Virus record (IMG/VR): IMGVR_UViG_3300037202_000023
Coordinates: 1-48,914 of that record
Source: a virus
Strand: one strand, 5' to 3'
DNA: 48,914 nt
This document shows positions 37,166-45,272 of the stretch, in pieces. A program made the position numbers and the translations under genes. Positions within the stretch are counted from its first letter, which is position 1. Each line of letters starts with the position of its first letter. Below the pieces are notes generated by a model that was given only the letters and a program-made list of their open reading frames with translations, was not told the origin of the DNA and searched no databases.

Positions 37166-38413
37166 ATGACCGCGATCCTGCCCACAGGCCAAGGCGACAT
37201 CACGAATCCCGGCTCGTGGCAGGACGCCGCGGGTAATATCCCCCCGCTGAATCTCGGCAAGGTCCCGGCCAACGCCCAATATCCGTACAACGGCGACGGT
37301 CGCTATTGGTGGACCGGCAACCTCGACAACGCGCCGGCTGGCGCCAACTACTTCATCGGCGACGAAGGGTATCTTGATACGATCGCCGGATCGATCTCGC
37401 TCGAGTGGCAGATCGCCGCGCTGAGCACTGACGGCAGCGCCATAGTCCTTTCGTCCTCGATAGATGGGGGAACGACGTGGGTCGGTACCACTTTACCGCT
37501 CGGCACTCAGGGCTTGCAGAGCGGTGCGATAGTCGTAGCGATTCCGGGGACCGTTACCGGACTAGCGATCAAGGTAACGTACAGTGGCGGCGCGGCGAAC
37601 GCGAGCGCGACGCTCAGCGAAGTCGCCGTGTCGGTGACGCGCAACGCCAACTCGCAGCCGGTGTGGGACGGGGCTAACGCGCTTGATCCTATCAACTACA
37701 ATGGAAGCGTCGTTGATGCGCCCGGCTACGACACGCTTGGCACGCTTATCACGCGCATGCTGATCCGCCTTGGGTACAGCAACCAGACGGCGACACCGCC
37801 GCCCGGCATGTCCGCGCTGCTGCAGGAATTCTTGCAGTCGTCGCAGAACTTTTTGTACCGGCGCTTCTCGGAACTTCGTACACGGCGTTGGTTCCGCTGG
37901 AAGATGGTCCCCGGCCAGCGCTTCTACTCGTTGCTCGACAACGACGAGAACGTGCTCGAGGGGCGCACCATCGATATTGACAAGCCGATCGCTGCGGTAT
38001 ACGCGCAGGACTCGCGCAATGTGTGGTGGCTGCTGGTAGAAGGCATTGACGCCGCGCTGTACACGATGCTCGCAAAACCGTGGCGCCCGGCGCGCTACAC
38101 GATTCGCAACGCGATCGAAATTTTCCCGGCGCCGGATCAGACCTACTGGTTATGGGTGCTCGGCCACTTCGGCCTGCAGTCATTCAGCGCGCCGACCGAT
38201 CAGACCACGATCGACAGCGAACTGGTATTCCTCCACGCGCTTGCGAACGCCAAGTCGCACTACGGGCAGCCGGATGCGAATAATATTGAAAGTCAAGCGA
38301 ATGCCTTAAGAGGGGAATTAGTAGCGGCCTCGCACAAGACGGCTCGGTATATTCCGGGCTCGCGCCCTGTTCCGCCAGCGGTGCGCCCGACGCTGGTGCA
38401 GTTCGAGAGCTAA
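37166..38413 (+). CDS. Head-tail adaptor / tail tubular protein A-like, with extra N-terminal domain
   Basis: 415 residues. The C-terminal half has the adaptor plan LGTLITRMLIRLGYSNQTA ... LLQEFLQSSQNFLYRRFSEL followed by RWFRWKMVPGQRFY, seen in T7 gp11 and P22 gp4-type rings. The N-terminal 180 residues form a separate beta-rich domain (GSISLEWQIAALSTDGSAIV, SATLSEVAVSVTRN) not usual for the family (about 200 residues). The adaptor sits under the portal. The extra domain may decorate the neck. Confidence 0.8.
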   Translation: MTAILPTGQGDITNPGSWQDAAGNIPPLNLGKVPANAQYPYNGDGRYWWTGNLDNAPAGANYFIGDEGYLDTIAGSISLEWQIAALSTDGSAIVLSSSIDGGTTWVGTTLPLGTQGLQSGAIVVAIPGTVTGLAIKVTYSGGAANASATLSEVAVSVTRNANSQPVWDGANALDPINYNGSVVDAPGYDTLGTLITRMLIRLGYSNQTATPPPGMSALLQEFLQSSQNFLYRRFSELRTRRWFRWKMVPGQRFYSLLDNDENVLEGRTIDIDKPIAAVYAQDSRNVWWLLVEGIDAALYTMLAKPWRPARYTIRNAIEIFPAPDQTYWLWVLGHFGLQSFSAPTDQTTIDSELVFLHALANAKSHYGQPDANNIESQANALRGELVAASHKTARYIPGSRPVPPAVRPTLVQFES

Positions 38414-38414
38414 C

Positions 38415-41400
38415 GTGGCAGAACCCGGCGGCATACCCATCGCTCTGACGGGCCTTAAAGGCGGCATAAACAGACTCAGAGTAAAAGCGGGCGCGAGCCC
38501 GTCGTCTCTGTACGATTTGGTGAACGCACGCCTAACGATCGATGGCAGCGTTGTCCCGCGCGAGGGCACGATCCGCGACGCCACGCTCGACGCGAACACT
38601 TCGGGGCTCGTGTGGTTCTCCGGGGCGCTCCAAGTCTTCGCTACATCGACGCAAACAGCGCCGGCAGGGTACAACGTCAACATCGTCGTCGGCCCCAACG
38701 GCCCGTCAGACGGAATATCATTTGTTTGGTTCGCGAAGCCTTTCCTTGGGTTCATGTACGTCGTGGTCGAATACGTCAGTGGCGCTATCGCGCACTTCTG
38801 GTTGCAGTCTGGCGGCACGTGGGCTGCGAATACGACGTACCAAGTCGGCGCCATCGTCACGCCGGTCACACCGAACGGCTACGCGTACCAAGCGGTGCGC
38901 GACACGCTTATGAACCCGACGTGGACGCCGGAAACCTTCGTGTCCGTGAATCAGATAATGGAGCCGACAGTAGCGAATGGCTACATGTACAAGGCTACGG
39001 CAGTTTCTGGCACCAATCCCCACACGGGCGAGGTAGAGCCAACGTGGCCTACCACGACGCCTTGGACCGTGCAAGAATTCGGAGACTACGCAACAGCGGG
39101 CCTAGCCGCAGCCGCGGTGGCAGACACAGCTCCGCTATCCACCAACATCACGGACCGATACGGCAACTCTCAAGACGTAGCCGGTCCCGCGTCGGCCAAG
39201 TCGTCCACGGTGGGCGCGGTGACAATTCTGCCAGCAGTGACGGGCATCCTAGCACCGTGGAAGGCGGGCGCGATTTATCCGACTGGCTCGGTCGCAGTGC
39301 CAACGACGGGGCAGGGTGCGGTAATCGGCGCGATCCCGAACGGCGACTTCGAGGCCGGCAACGATGGCAATTGGCTATTCAGCGGCTCGGGGCAGGCGTG
39401 GTCGATAAGCAACGCCGGCAACCCGTACCAAGGACACTACGAACTGATAAACGCGCCCGGCACTACGAGCGCGCTTGCCACCATGAATACCTTCGGAGTG
39501 TGCGTTCCGGGCCAGACCATCAACGCTTCGTACTACCTGACGACGGGCACTAGCGCCGGCACGGCGATTCAAGTGTCAATGAAGATGAACTGGTACAGCG
39601 ACGCGGGCGCCACCGTGTTGATATCCACTGTTGACGGAGGCTCGCAAACCAGTCACAGCGCGTGGACGCAGTTCAAACACGCGTTCGTCGCGCCCGCGAC
39701 CGCGATAACCTGCAAGGTGGCGATGCACGCGGCATCTGGCACATCCTCGCGCGACACCGCGGGCGTGGACCTGATCGCGTGGGATCTAGAAAAGCCAATC
39801 GCGACGACCAACTTTATCTATGAAGCGGTGCAAGTCGGCCCCGGCACTTCGGCGTCGAACCAGCCGACGTGGCCGATCATCGATGGCAATACGGTAGTGG
39901 ACAACACGGTGACGTGGGAAGCGGTGGGCTCGAGCATCATCAGTTGGACCGGCTTGCCGATCGAGCAATCCGGCGCGGTGGAACCGACTTGGCCGACCGT
40001 CGTTGGCACATCCGTCTCCGATGGCAACATGTCGTGGATCTGCATATCGCGGCAGATAGTGGACGCGAAGCTGCCGGCCTCTGTTGTCGTCGCGCTCGGC
40101 GCGTCAAAGATTTTCGTCGGCGACAAGGACATCGTGGCATTCAGCGCCACGGTGAACCCGACCGACTATTCATCGGCGAACAACGCCGGCTTCCTACCGA
40201 CCGGGCTCAACAACTACGGCAACAACGACGTTGCAGTGCTCACGCTCTACCGCGGGAATCTTCTCGTCATCAATTCGGGCGGCTACCAAATGTGGCAGAT
40301 CGACCCGGACCCGGCCAACATGGCGCTGCTCGATGCACAGCCTGTCGGCTCGACGTGGACGCTCGGCGCGCAGAGCGTGGCGAATGATTCGCTGCTCTTG
40401 ACGAACCTCGGCCTGCGCAATGTCGGGACGACCGGCGCGACGGCCAACATGGCTACCGGCCAGCTCGGCCAGCCGATCGACGTGTTGATACAAGCGTGCA
40501 TCGCCGCGGGGACTTACTACCCGACTTCGCTCTACTACCCGGCGCGCGGCCAGGAGTGGACCATCTTCGGGCCGCAGTGCTTCGTGCTCACCGTCAACGG
40601 CGCGAGTCAGAAGTCTTGGAGCCGGTACGTGTTCCCGGCCGCGATCACATACTGGACGCTCATGGGCGAGGTGCTCTACTTGCGCACGGCGACCAACTTG
40701 GTGTGGAAGGTCGATCAAGCCACGCTGGTCGATGACGCGCACACTGTCGCCCCGACTGACACCTTCACGATTACGTCGGCCGATGGCGCTGGCGGACACG
40801 GTGCTGAAGCTGCGCCGTTCACTGTTGTCGGTTCGATATCAAGCCCGGCTGTGACCATCGGCACGGTGCAAGGAGCCATGAATATTAGCGGCGTGTTCTA
40901 CCTCACCATCAAGGGTATCGGCGGCGTACCCCCTGACCCGGCCGCGTTCGTGTCCGTCACGTTCACGGATGACAACGGTGTGCACACGCTGCTCGCTTCG
41001 GCCGCGACAACCGGGGTGGGGTACTCCTATCAGCAAAGCTGGTGGTGGACGCTGCCGACCGGGTTCACCGCGACCCACGTGTACAGCTTCCAGATAAACT
41101 ACGCGACGTACGCCACGTTCACCAATTTCTACAGCACGATGCAGTGGCCGTACCTGGACCTCACAAAGCTTGGCTATCAGAAAGAAATGGCCGGCTTCGA
41201 TATCGCCGGCACGGGTGAAGTCACGGTGCAATTCGGGTGGGACGAAACCGATCTAACATCCTTCAGTGACAACGCCGGCTTCGGCACGTCGCTCTCGGTG
41301 ACGGCGCCGTACACGCTGAGCGCCGCGGACACTCTGCCCGGCCAGCCGATCGCGATGCCGCTCAACGCTGTCAGCTACAGCGCCATCCTCACATGGTCAC

Positions 41401-41462
41401 CGAACCAAGCGTGGAGCTGGCAGGCGTTACAGATTTACGCAATCCCGGAGCCAAGCGCATGA
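38415..41462 (+). CDS. Tail tube / stabilisation protein (T7 gp12 or P22 gp10-like), enlarged
   Basis: 1015 residues from GTG 38415. The start LTGLKGGINRLRVKAGASPS and DLVNARLTIDGSVVPREGT, and the later KIFVGDKDIVAFSATVNPTDYSS and LTLYRGNLLVINSGGYQMWQIDPDPANMALL are typical of the beta-propeller nozzle proteins of short tails. Insertions between residues 150 and 520 include repeated YxAxxVGPGTSxSNQPTWP-type and TWPTTTPWT segments that look like carbohydrate-binding-like domains. It forms the tail nozzle that closes the head and seats the fibres. Confidence 0.82.
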   Translation: MAEPGGIPIALTGLKGGINRLRVKAGASPSSLYDLVNARLTIDGSVVPREGTIRDATLDANTSGLVWFSGALQVFATSTQTAPAGYNVNIVVGPNGPSDGISFVWFAKPFLGFMYVVVEYVSGAIAHFWLQSGGTWAANTTYQVGAIVTPVTPNGYAYQAVRDTLMNPTWTPETFVSVNQIMEPTVANGYMYKATAVSGTNPHTGEVEPTWPTTTPWTVQEFGDYATAGLAAAAVADTAPLSTNITDRYGNSQDVAGPASAKSSTVGAVTILPAVTGILAPWKAGAIYPTGSVAVPTTGQGAVIGAIPNGDFEAGNDGNWLFSGSGQAWSISNAGNPYQGHYELINAPGTTSALATMNTFGVCVPGQTINASYYLTTGTSAGTAIQVSMKMNWYSDAGATVLISTVDGGSQTSHSAWTQFKHAFVAPATAITCKVAMHAASGTSSRDTAGVDLIAWDLEKPIATTNFIYEAVQVGPGTSASNQPTWPIIDGNTVVDNTVTWEAVGSSIISWTGLPIEQSGAVEPTWPTVVGTSVSDGNMSWICISRQIVDAKLPASVVVALGASKIFVGDKDIVAFSATVNPTDYSSANNAGFLPTGLNNYGNNDVAVLTLYRGNLLVINSGGYQMWQIDPDPANMALLDAQPVGSTWTLGAQSVANDSLLLTNLGLRNVGTTGATANMATGQLGQPIDVLIQACIAAGTYYPTSLYYPARGQEWTIFGPQCFVLTVNGASQKSWSRYVFPAAITYWTLMGEVLYLRTATNLVWKVDQATLVDDAHTVAPTDTFTITSADGAGGHGAEAAPFTVVGSISSPAVTIGTVQGAMNISGVFYLTIKGIGGVPPDPAAFVSVTFTDDNGVHTLLASAATTGVGYSYQQSWWWTLPTGFTATHVYSFQINYATYATFTNFYSTMQWPYLDLTKLGYQKEMAGFDIAGTGEVTVQFGWDETDLTSFSDNAGFGTSLSVTAPYTLSAADTLPGQPIAMPLNAVSYSAILTWSPNQAWSWQALQIYAIPEPSA

Positions 41463-41938
41463 TCGTAAACGCATATAGCAATCCGTTTCTGCTCGACTTC
41501 CTGATCGTCGCCGAGAAGGCACCGCAGGATGAGAGGGACCAGTTAGAAAGTCTGACAGGCGATAAGTACAACGCTGAAGGCGCCGCGGTGGGCGCCTGGA
41601 ATACGATTGGCCCCAAGTGGGTTTTCAAATCGAACGAAGGGAAGCCACTGGCCGTTGCCGGGTATGTGCAGCAGCGCCCCGGCGTGTGGCGGGATTTCAT
41701 GATCAATACGCCAGAGGCTTTCGCTGACCACTGGTTCTCCATCACCCGGCACGCGATCCGCATAATGAACGCCATGTTCCTGTCTGGGCAGGCGCACCGG
41801 CTAGAATGCGTTTCCCTGGCGAGCAGGACGAAGGCCCATAAGTGGTACGCGACCCTGGGGTTGCACAAAGAGGGTATAATGAGGGGATACTGCGCGAACG
41901 GCGCGGACGCGGTTATTTTCGCGAAGGTGAAGCACTGA
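41459..41938 (+). CDS. DUF2833-like protein (GNAT-fold internal virion protein A family)
   Basis: 159 residues. WRDFMINTPEAFADHWFSITRHAIRIMNAMF and LSGQAHRLECVSLASRTKAHKWYATLGLHKEGIMRGYCANG follow the DUF2833 plan, a GNAT-like fold found at the T7 gp13 position. ATGA overlap with the tube gene and TGATG junction with the next. In T7-like phages gp13 helps assemble the ejection proteins. Catalytic activity is not assured. Confidence 0.75.
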   Translation: MIVNAYSNPFLLDFLIVAEKAPQDERDQLESLTGDKYNAEGAAVGAWNTIGPKWVFKSNEGKPLAVAGYVQQRPGVWRDFMINTPEAFADHWFSITRHAIRIMNAMFLSGQAHRLECVSLASRTKAHKWYATLGLHKEGIMRGYCANGADAVIFAKVKH

Positions 41939-42546
41939 TGGGCACGAACAACAGCGCGGCAAATGCAGCCAATGCGGCAAACGCAGCGACACAAGCGCAG
42001 ATTCAGCAGAGCGTAGGCGCGATCAATAGCGCCTACAACTCGCCCGCGCGCCAATCGCAGTATGCGCAGTACGGGAAGTCGCTGAATGACTTCTACACGG
42101 GGCAGGTAAACCAGCAGCAGCAAGTCAACGCCCGCGACCTGATGTTCGCGAATGCGCGCAGCGGCCTCACGGGCGGCAGTGCGGCCTCGGACAACAACGT
42201 GCAGCTCCAGCAGGATTACACGAAGGGGCTATTGCAGGCGAGCCAGCAGGCGCAGGGCGGCGTGTCAGCGCTCCAGAATTCGGACATCGCGGCGAAGAAT
42301 CAGATGGTTGGGCTTGCGGAGCAGGGAGACTACACGGGCGCCATGCCGACCAATATCGCGGCCACACAGGCCGCGTCTCTCGGCGCGGCCGGCAACTACG
42401 GTACGGCGAATCAACTCGGTAACTTGTTCGCGGGCACCGCGGGCGTATACAATGCGGAGCAGACCGCGGCGGCGAATCGAAAGGCGATGCAGTCGCCGAT
42501 CGGTAGCACGTACGGGGGCGCCACGGGCGGTAGTATTTATGGGTAA
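41938..42546 (+). CDS. Internal virion (ejection) protein, Gln/Ala-rich (202 aa)
   Basis: Gln, Asn, Ala and Ser-rich protein (ATQAQIQQSVGAINSAYNSP, QVNQQQQVNARDLMFANARS), resembling T7 gp14-like internal virion proteins. It ends GGSIYG, where ATGGGTAA overlaps the next start. It likely enters the cell envelope with DNA at infection. Confidence 0.7.
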   Translation: MGTNNSAANAANAANAATQAQIQQSVGAINSAYNSPARQSQYAQYGKSLNDFYTGQVNQQQQVNARDLMFANARSGLTGGSAASDNNVQLQQDYTKGLLQASQQAQGGVSALQNSDIAAKNQMVGLAEQGDYTGAMPTNIAATQAASLGAAGNYGTANQLGNLFAGTAGVYNAEQTAAANRKAMQSPIGSTYGGATGGSIYG

Positions 42547-42865
42547 CTTTTTCCAAGGGGCAGCAGGCGCTAGCCGCACTCAGGCGGGTAGCCCGATCTA
42601 CATGCCGGGGCTCGTGGCGAACGACAACGGGTACAAGCAGACCCCGATGCCACAGTACAGCGGTGTCAACCCGTCGCTCGCGCTCGCTACGTCGGGGTAT
42701 GGTGGGTCCGTGCTGCCAGGTGGTGCCTTGGGCGATCAGATCGCAGGGTCCGCGGCACCGGCTGCAGCGCCGGTTACGGCACCGGGCGCCATGCAGCCGC
42801 GACCGACTTTGACGCCAACGCCCGCGCCAGCGGCGGCATTTGGAGGGAGATCAATTTATGGGTAA
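42539..42865 (+). CDS. Gly/Pro-rich virion protein (108 aa)
   Basis: Starts MGNFFQGAAGASRTQAGSPI and ends AAFGGRSIYG, the same ending as the previous gene, with the same ATGGGTAA overlap into the next. Central Ala/Pro-rich linker (AAPAAAPVTAPGAMQPRPTL). Possibly a minor ejection protein or linker. Low complexity limits any call. Confidence 0.6.
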   Translation: MGNFFQGAAGASRTQAGSPIYMPGLVANDNGYKQTPMPQYSGVNPSLALATSGYGGSVLPGGALGDQIAGSAAPAAAPVTAPGAMQPRPTLTPTPAPAAAFGGRSIYG

Positions 42866-43055
42866 CAGCTTCATGAACCCAGCCCTGCGCACGAGCGCAT
42901 CGATGGGCGCTCGCGATATCAACGCTCCGCAGTACACGGCGCGCGGGCAGGGCATTGCATCGCAGAAGTACCTCGACATTGCGAAGAATCTTTTGGCTGT
43001 CAAGGTAAAGAAGACGCAGCGCGGCGCGGCGTACCCACCGACAAAGGCGTTCTAA
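42858..43055 (+). CDS. Small virion-region protein (65 aa)
   Basis: ATG 42858 with TGGAGGGAG upstream. MGNSFMNPALRTSASMGARD then a helical, basic end (YLDIAKNLLAVKVKKTQRG). Unrecognised; coupled with the ejection protein genes. Confidence 0.6.
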   Translation: MGNSFMNPALRTSASMGARDINAPQYTARGQGIASQKYLDIAKNLLAVKVKKTQRGAAYPPTKAF

Positions 43056-43056
43056 C

Positions 43057-43779
43057 ATGGGTCCGGCATTCCTCATACCGCTTGCGCTCTCGATGGCCGG
43101 CACTGGGCTACAGGCGTCGAACACGATTTCTGCGAACAACAAGGCGCAAGCCTCGGCTGTGCAGGGTGTTCAGCAGCAGCAGGACCTGCGGCAGAAGGCT
43201 TCCGGTCAGGTGGGTCAAGAGATACAGGCGCTATCGAAGTCTGGTCCGCAGCAGTTGGCCGCTAAGTCAACCGGCGATTTTATCCAGCAGCTTCGCACGA
43301 ATCAGGCAGCGACCAATTCGCAGAACAGCGGCGCTCCGTCAGTGGCCGGCGCCAACGCGCGCTACGGGCAGTTGCAACAAGCGAATGACGCCAAGGTACA
43401 AGCGTTCGGCAACACGAACGCCGCGGACCTTGGGCAGATGACAGGCGCTGTGCAGCAGCGGACGAATGAAGGGTTGGGCATGAACACGCTCGCCACCGAT
43501 CTCGGCCTTGTCGGCGCGCAGAGCGGCAACGATATGTTTGTCAACAACCTGCGCACCGCTGTGGCGGGGCAGACGAATCCGTATGAGACTCTGACAGCGG
43601 GATTGCTCGGCGCTGCTGGCAAGGGCCTCGCTCAGAACATGGGCAGCGGTACATCAAGCGGTGCGCCGTCTATGACGCCAGCGACAAACTCTCAAATCGG
43701 GAGCAGCTTGTATGGTCCTGATTGGAACGGCCCTAACGGCGTGGTCAACAGCTTGCCCGCGATAAACTACGGAAGATAA
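43057..43779 (+). CDS. Internal virion (ejection) protein (240 aa)
   Basis: N-terminal hydrophobic helix (MGPAFLIPLALSMAGTGLQA), then Gln/Ala/Asn-rich helices (VQGVQQQQDLRQKASGQVG, TNQAATNSQNSGAPS). This is the plan of T7 gp14-type core proteins that insert in the outer membrane on ejection. Gene order (DUF2833, small ones, then large ones) resembles T7 gp13-gp16. Confidence 0.72.
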   Translation: MGPAFLIPLALSMAGTGLQASNTISANNKAQASAVQGVQQQQDLRQKASGQVGQEIQALSKSGPQQLAAKSTGDFIQQLRTNQAATNSQNSGAPSVAGANARYGQLQQANDAKVQAFGNTNAADLGQMTGAVQQRTNEGLGMNTLATDLGLVGAQSGNDMFVNNLRTAVAGQTNPYETLTAGLLGAAGKGLAQNMGSGTSSGAPSMTPATNSQIGSSLYGPDWNGPNGVVNSLPAINYGR

Positions 43780-43783
43780 CAAC

Positions 43784-45271
43784 ATGTCCGGTCTGCAAAC
43801 ATTGTTCGATTCGCTCTCTGGTGTGAACCGCCCGCAGCTCAACATGCAGGTGCAGCAGTCACAGCAGCTCAACTCGTTGCGCTCGGCGCAGACGGATGAA
43901 GCGATGCAGAATGCGCAGCTCCAAGTGCTCAAGGCGCAGGGTGAGCGCAAGCAGCAGGACGCGCAGGATCAGATGGAAAATAACATGATCGACTACCTTG
44001 GCCCCGGCCATGAGGCCGAAGCGCGGGCGTACACGGGCCAGATCATCGCGATGGGCGTCAAGAATCCGAACGATGTCGTACAGGCATTCCAGGGTCTGCA
44101 GACGTTGCATGCGAAGCAGACCATACAGGATCACAACTCTTCCCCCGAAGCGAAGTATGAGGCCGCGAACTCCATTGCTGGAAAAATCATGCCGAGTGCT
44201 ACCGCGCTCCCCAACGAGTATCAGGTCACTCCTGGCGCGCCGCCACCTGTTGTGGGGCAGACGCCTCTTGGCGCCGCTACGGTCGGCAACTTGAACGCGA
44301 CCGCGGGATTGCACAATGCGCAGGCCGCCAACCCCGCCGCGTTCGGCCACGCGGACCAGTCCGCAGGCGCAGCAGGGGGGCCGTCGCAATTAGATATCGA
44401 CACGATGGCCGACAAATACAACGTAACCGGCGCGCTTCCGGCTCTTGGCATGGGAGCGAGCCCGTTGCGCATGAAGATTCTGACATCCGCGGCAGCCGCG
44501 GCTCGCGGAGAGCGGCCGATGGTCGGCCAGACTGGCGCCCCTCCGGGCGGGCCAAGCGCCGCGGGCGGGCAGGCCGCCAATGCTGGGGTTTTCGCCTCCA
44601 GCAAGACCGCGATGTCCGCGGTAAGTCGTCAGTCCGCGATGGTGGATGCGTACGAGAAGACTGCGGGCATGAACTTGGATCTGGCGAACTCCTATATCAA
44701 TGGCCCTGGCAAGACTCTTGACGAGACAGGCTCGCCGCTCTTGAATAAGGCGCTGCTGCACTGGCAACAGCATGTAACCGGCGACCCGGCTACGCAGCAG
44801 TTCGTGAATGCGCTGACTACATCGCGCGACGAGTACGCGCGTGTTATCTCCGCCGCTACCGGCGCGCAGGGTATTACGGACTCGAGCCGCGCGGAAGCTC
44901 AGAACCTGTTCCCGGATAGTATATCCCCGCAGCAGCTTGGGCCGGCGATCATGACCGCCAAGCAGGAAATGGATAACCGCTCGCAGGGGCTGCATTCGCA
45001 ACTCGACACTCTTAAGCAGCACATATCCAATATCGGCAACGAAAACGTCTCATCTGGTGGCGGGCCTCCGGGCTCCGTTTCCAGGGGGGAGGCATCGCCT
45101 GTAAGCGCTCAGCCCCCTGCTAACACCGTTGCGCCGCCTGCCGGCTCCGCGCCAATGCCCGCTGCCGCGCCAACGCCCGGCGCACCGCCGCTCGGCTCGC
45201 CCAACGGTGGAGGCCCTCAACCTGGATCGCCAATATCGGCAGCCGACTATTTTGCTCGCATAGGGCATTAA
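43784..45271 (+). CDS. Internal virion (ejection) protein (495 aa)
   Basis: Helical N-terminus (LNMQVQQSQQLNSLRSAQTD, AQLQVLKAQGERKQQDAQDQ), a middle with GPSQLDIDTMADKYNVTGAL and a C-terminal region ending in a Pro/Gly-rich tail. Equivalent in place to T7 gp15. No muramidase motif is evident. Likely part of the inner-core channel through which DNA crosses the periplasm. Confidence 0.72.
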   Translation: MSGLQTLFDSLSGVNRPQLNMQVQQSQQLNSLRSAQTDEAMQNAQLQVLKAQGERKQQDAQDQMENNMIDYLGPGHEAEARAYTGQIIAMGVKNPNDVVQAFQGLQTLHAKQTIQDHNSSPEAKYEAANSIAGKIMPSATALPNEYQVTPGAPPPVVGQTPLGAATVGNLNATAGLHNAQAANPAAFGHADQSAGAAGGPSQLDIDTMADKYNVTGALPALGMGASPLRMKILTSAAAAARGERPMVGQTGAPPGGPSAAGGQAANAGVFASSKTAMSAVSRQSAMVDAYEKTAGMNLDLANSYINGPGKTLDETGSPLLNKALLHWQQHVTGDPATQQFVNALTTSRDEYARVISAATGAQGITDSSRAEAQNLFPDSISPQQLGPAIMTAKQEMDNRSQGLHSQLDTLKQHISNIGNENVSSGGGPPGSVSRGEASPVSAQPPANTVAPPAGSAPMPAAAPTPGAPPLGSPNGGGPQPGSPISAADYFARIGH

Positions 45272-45272
45272 A

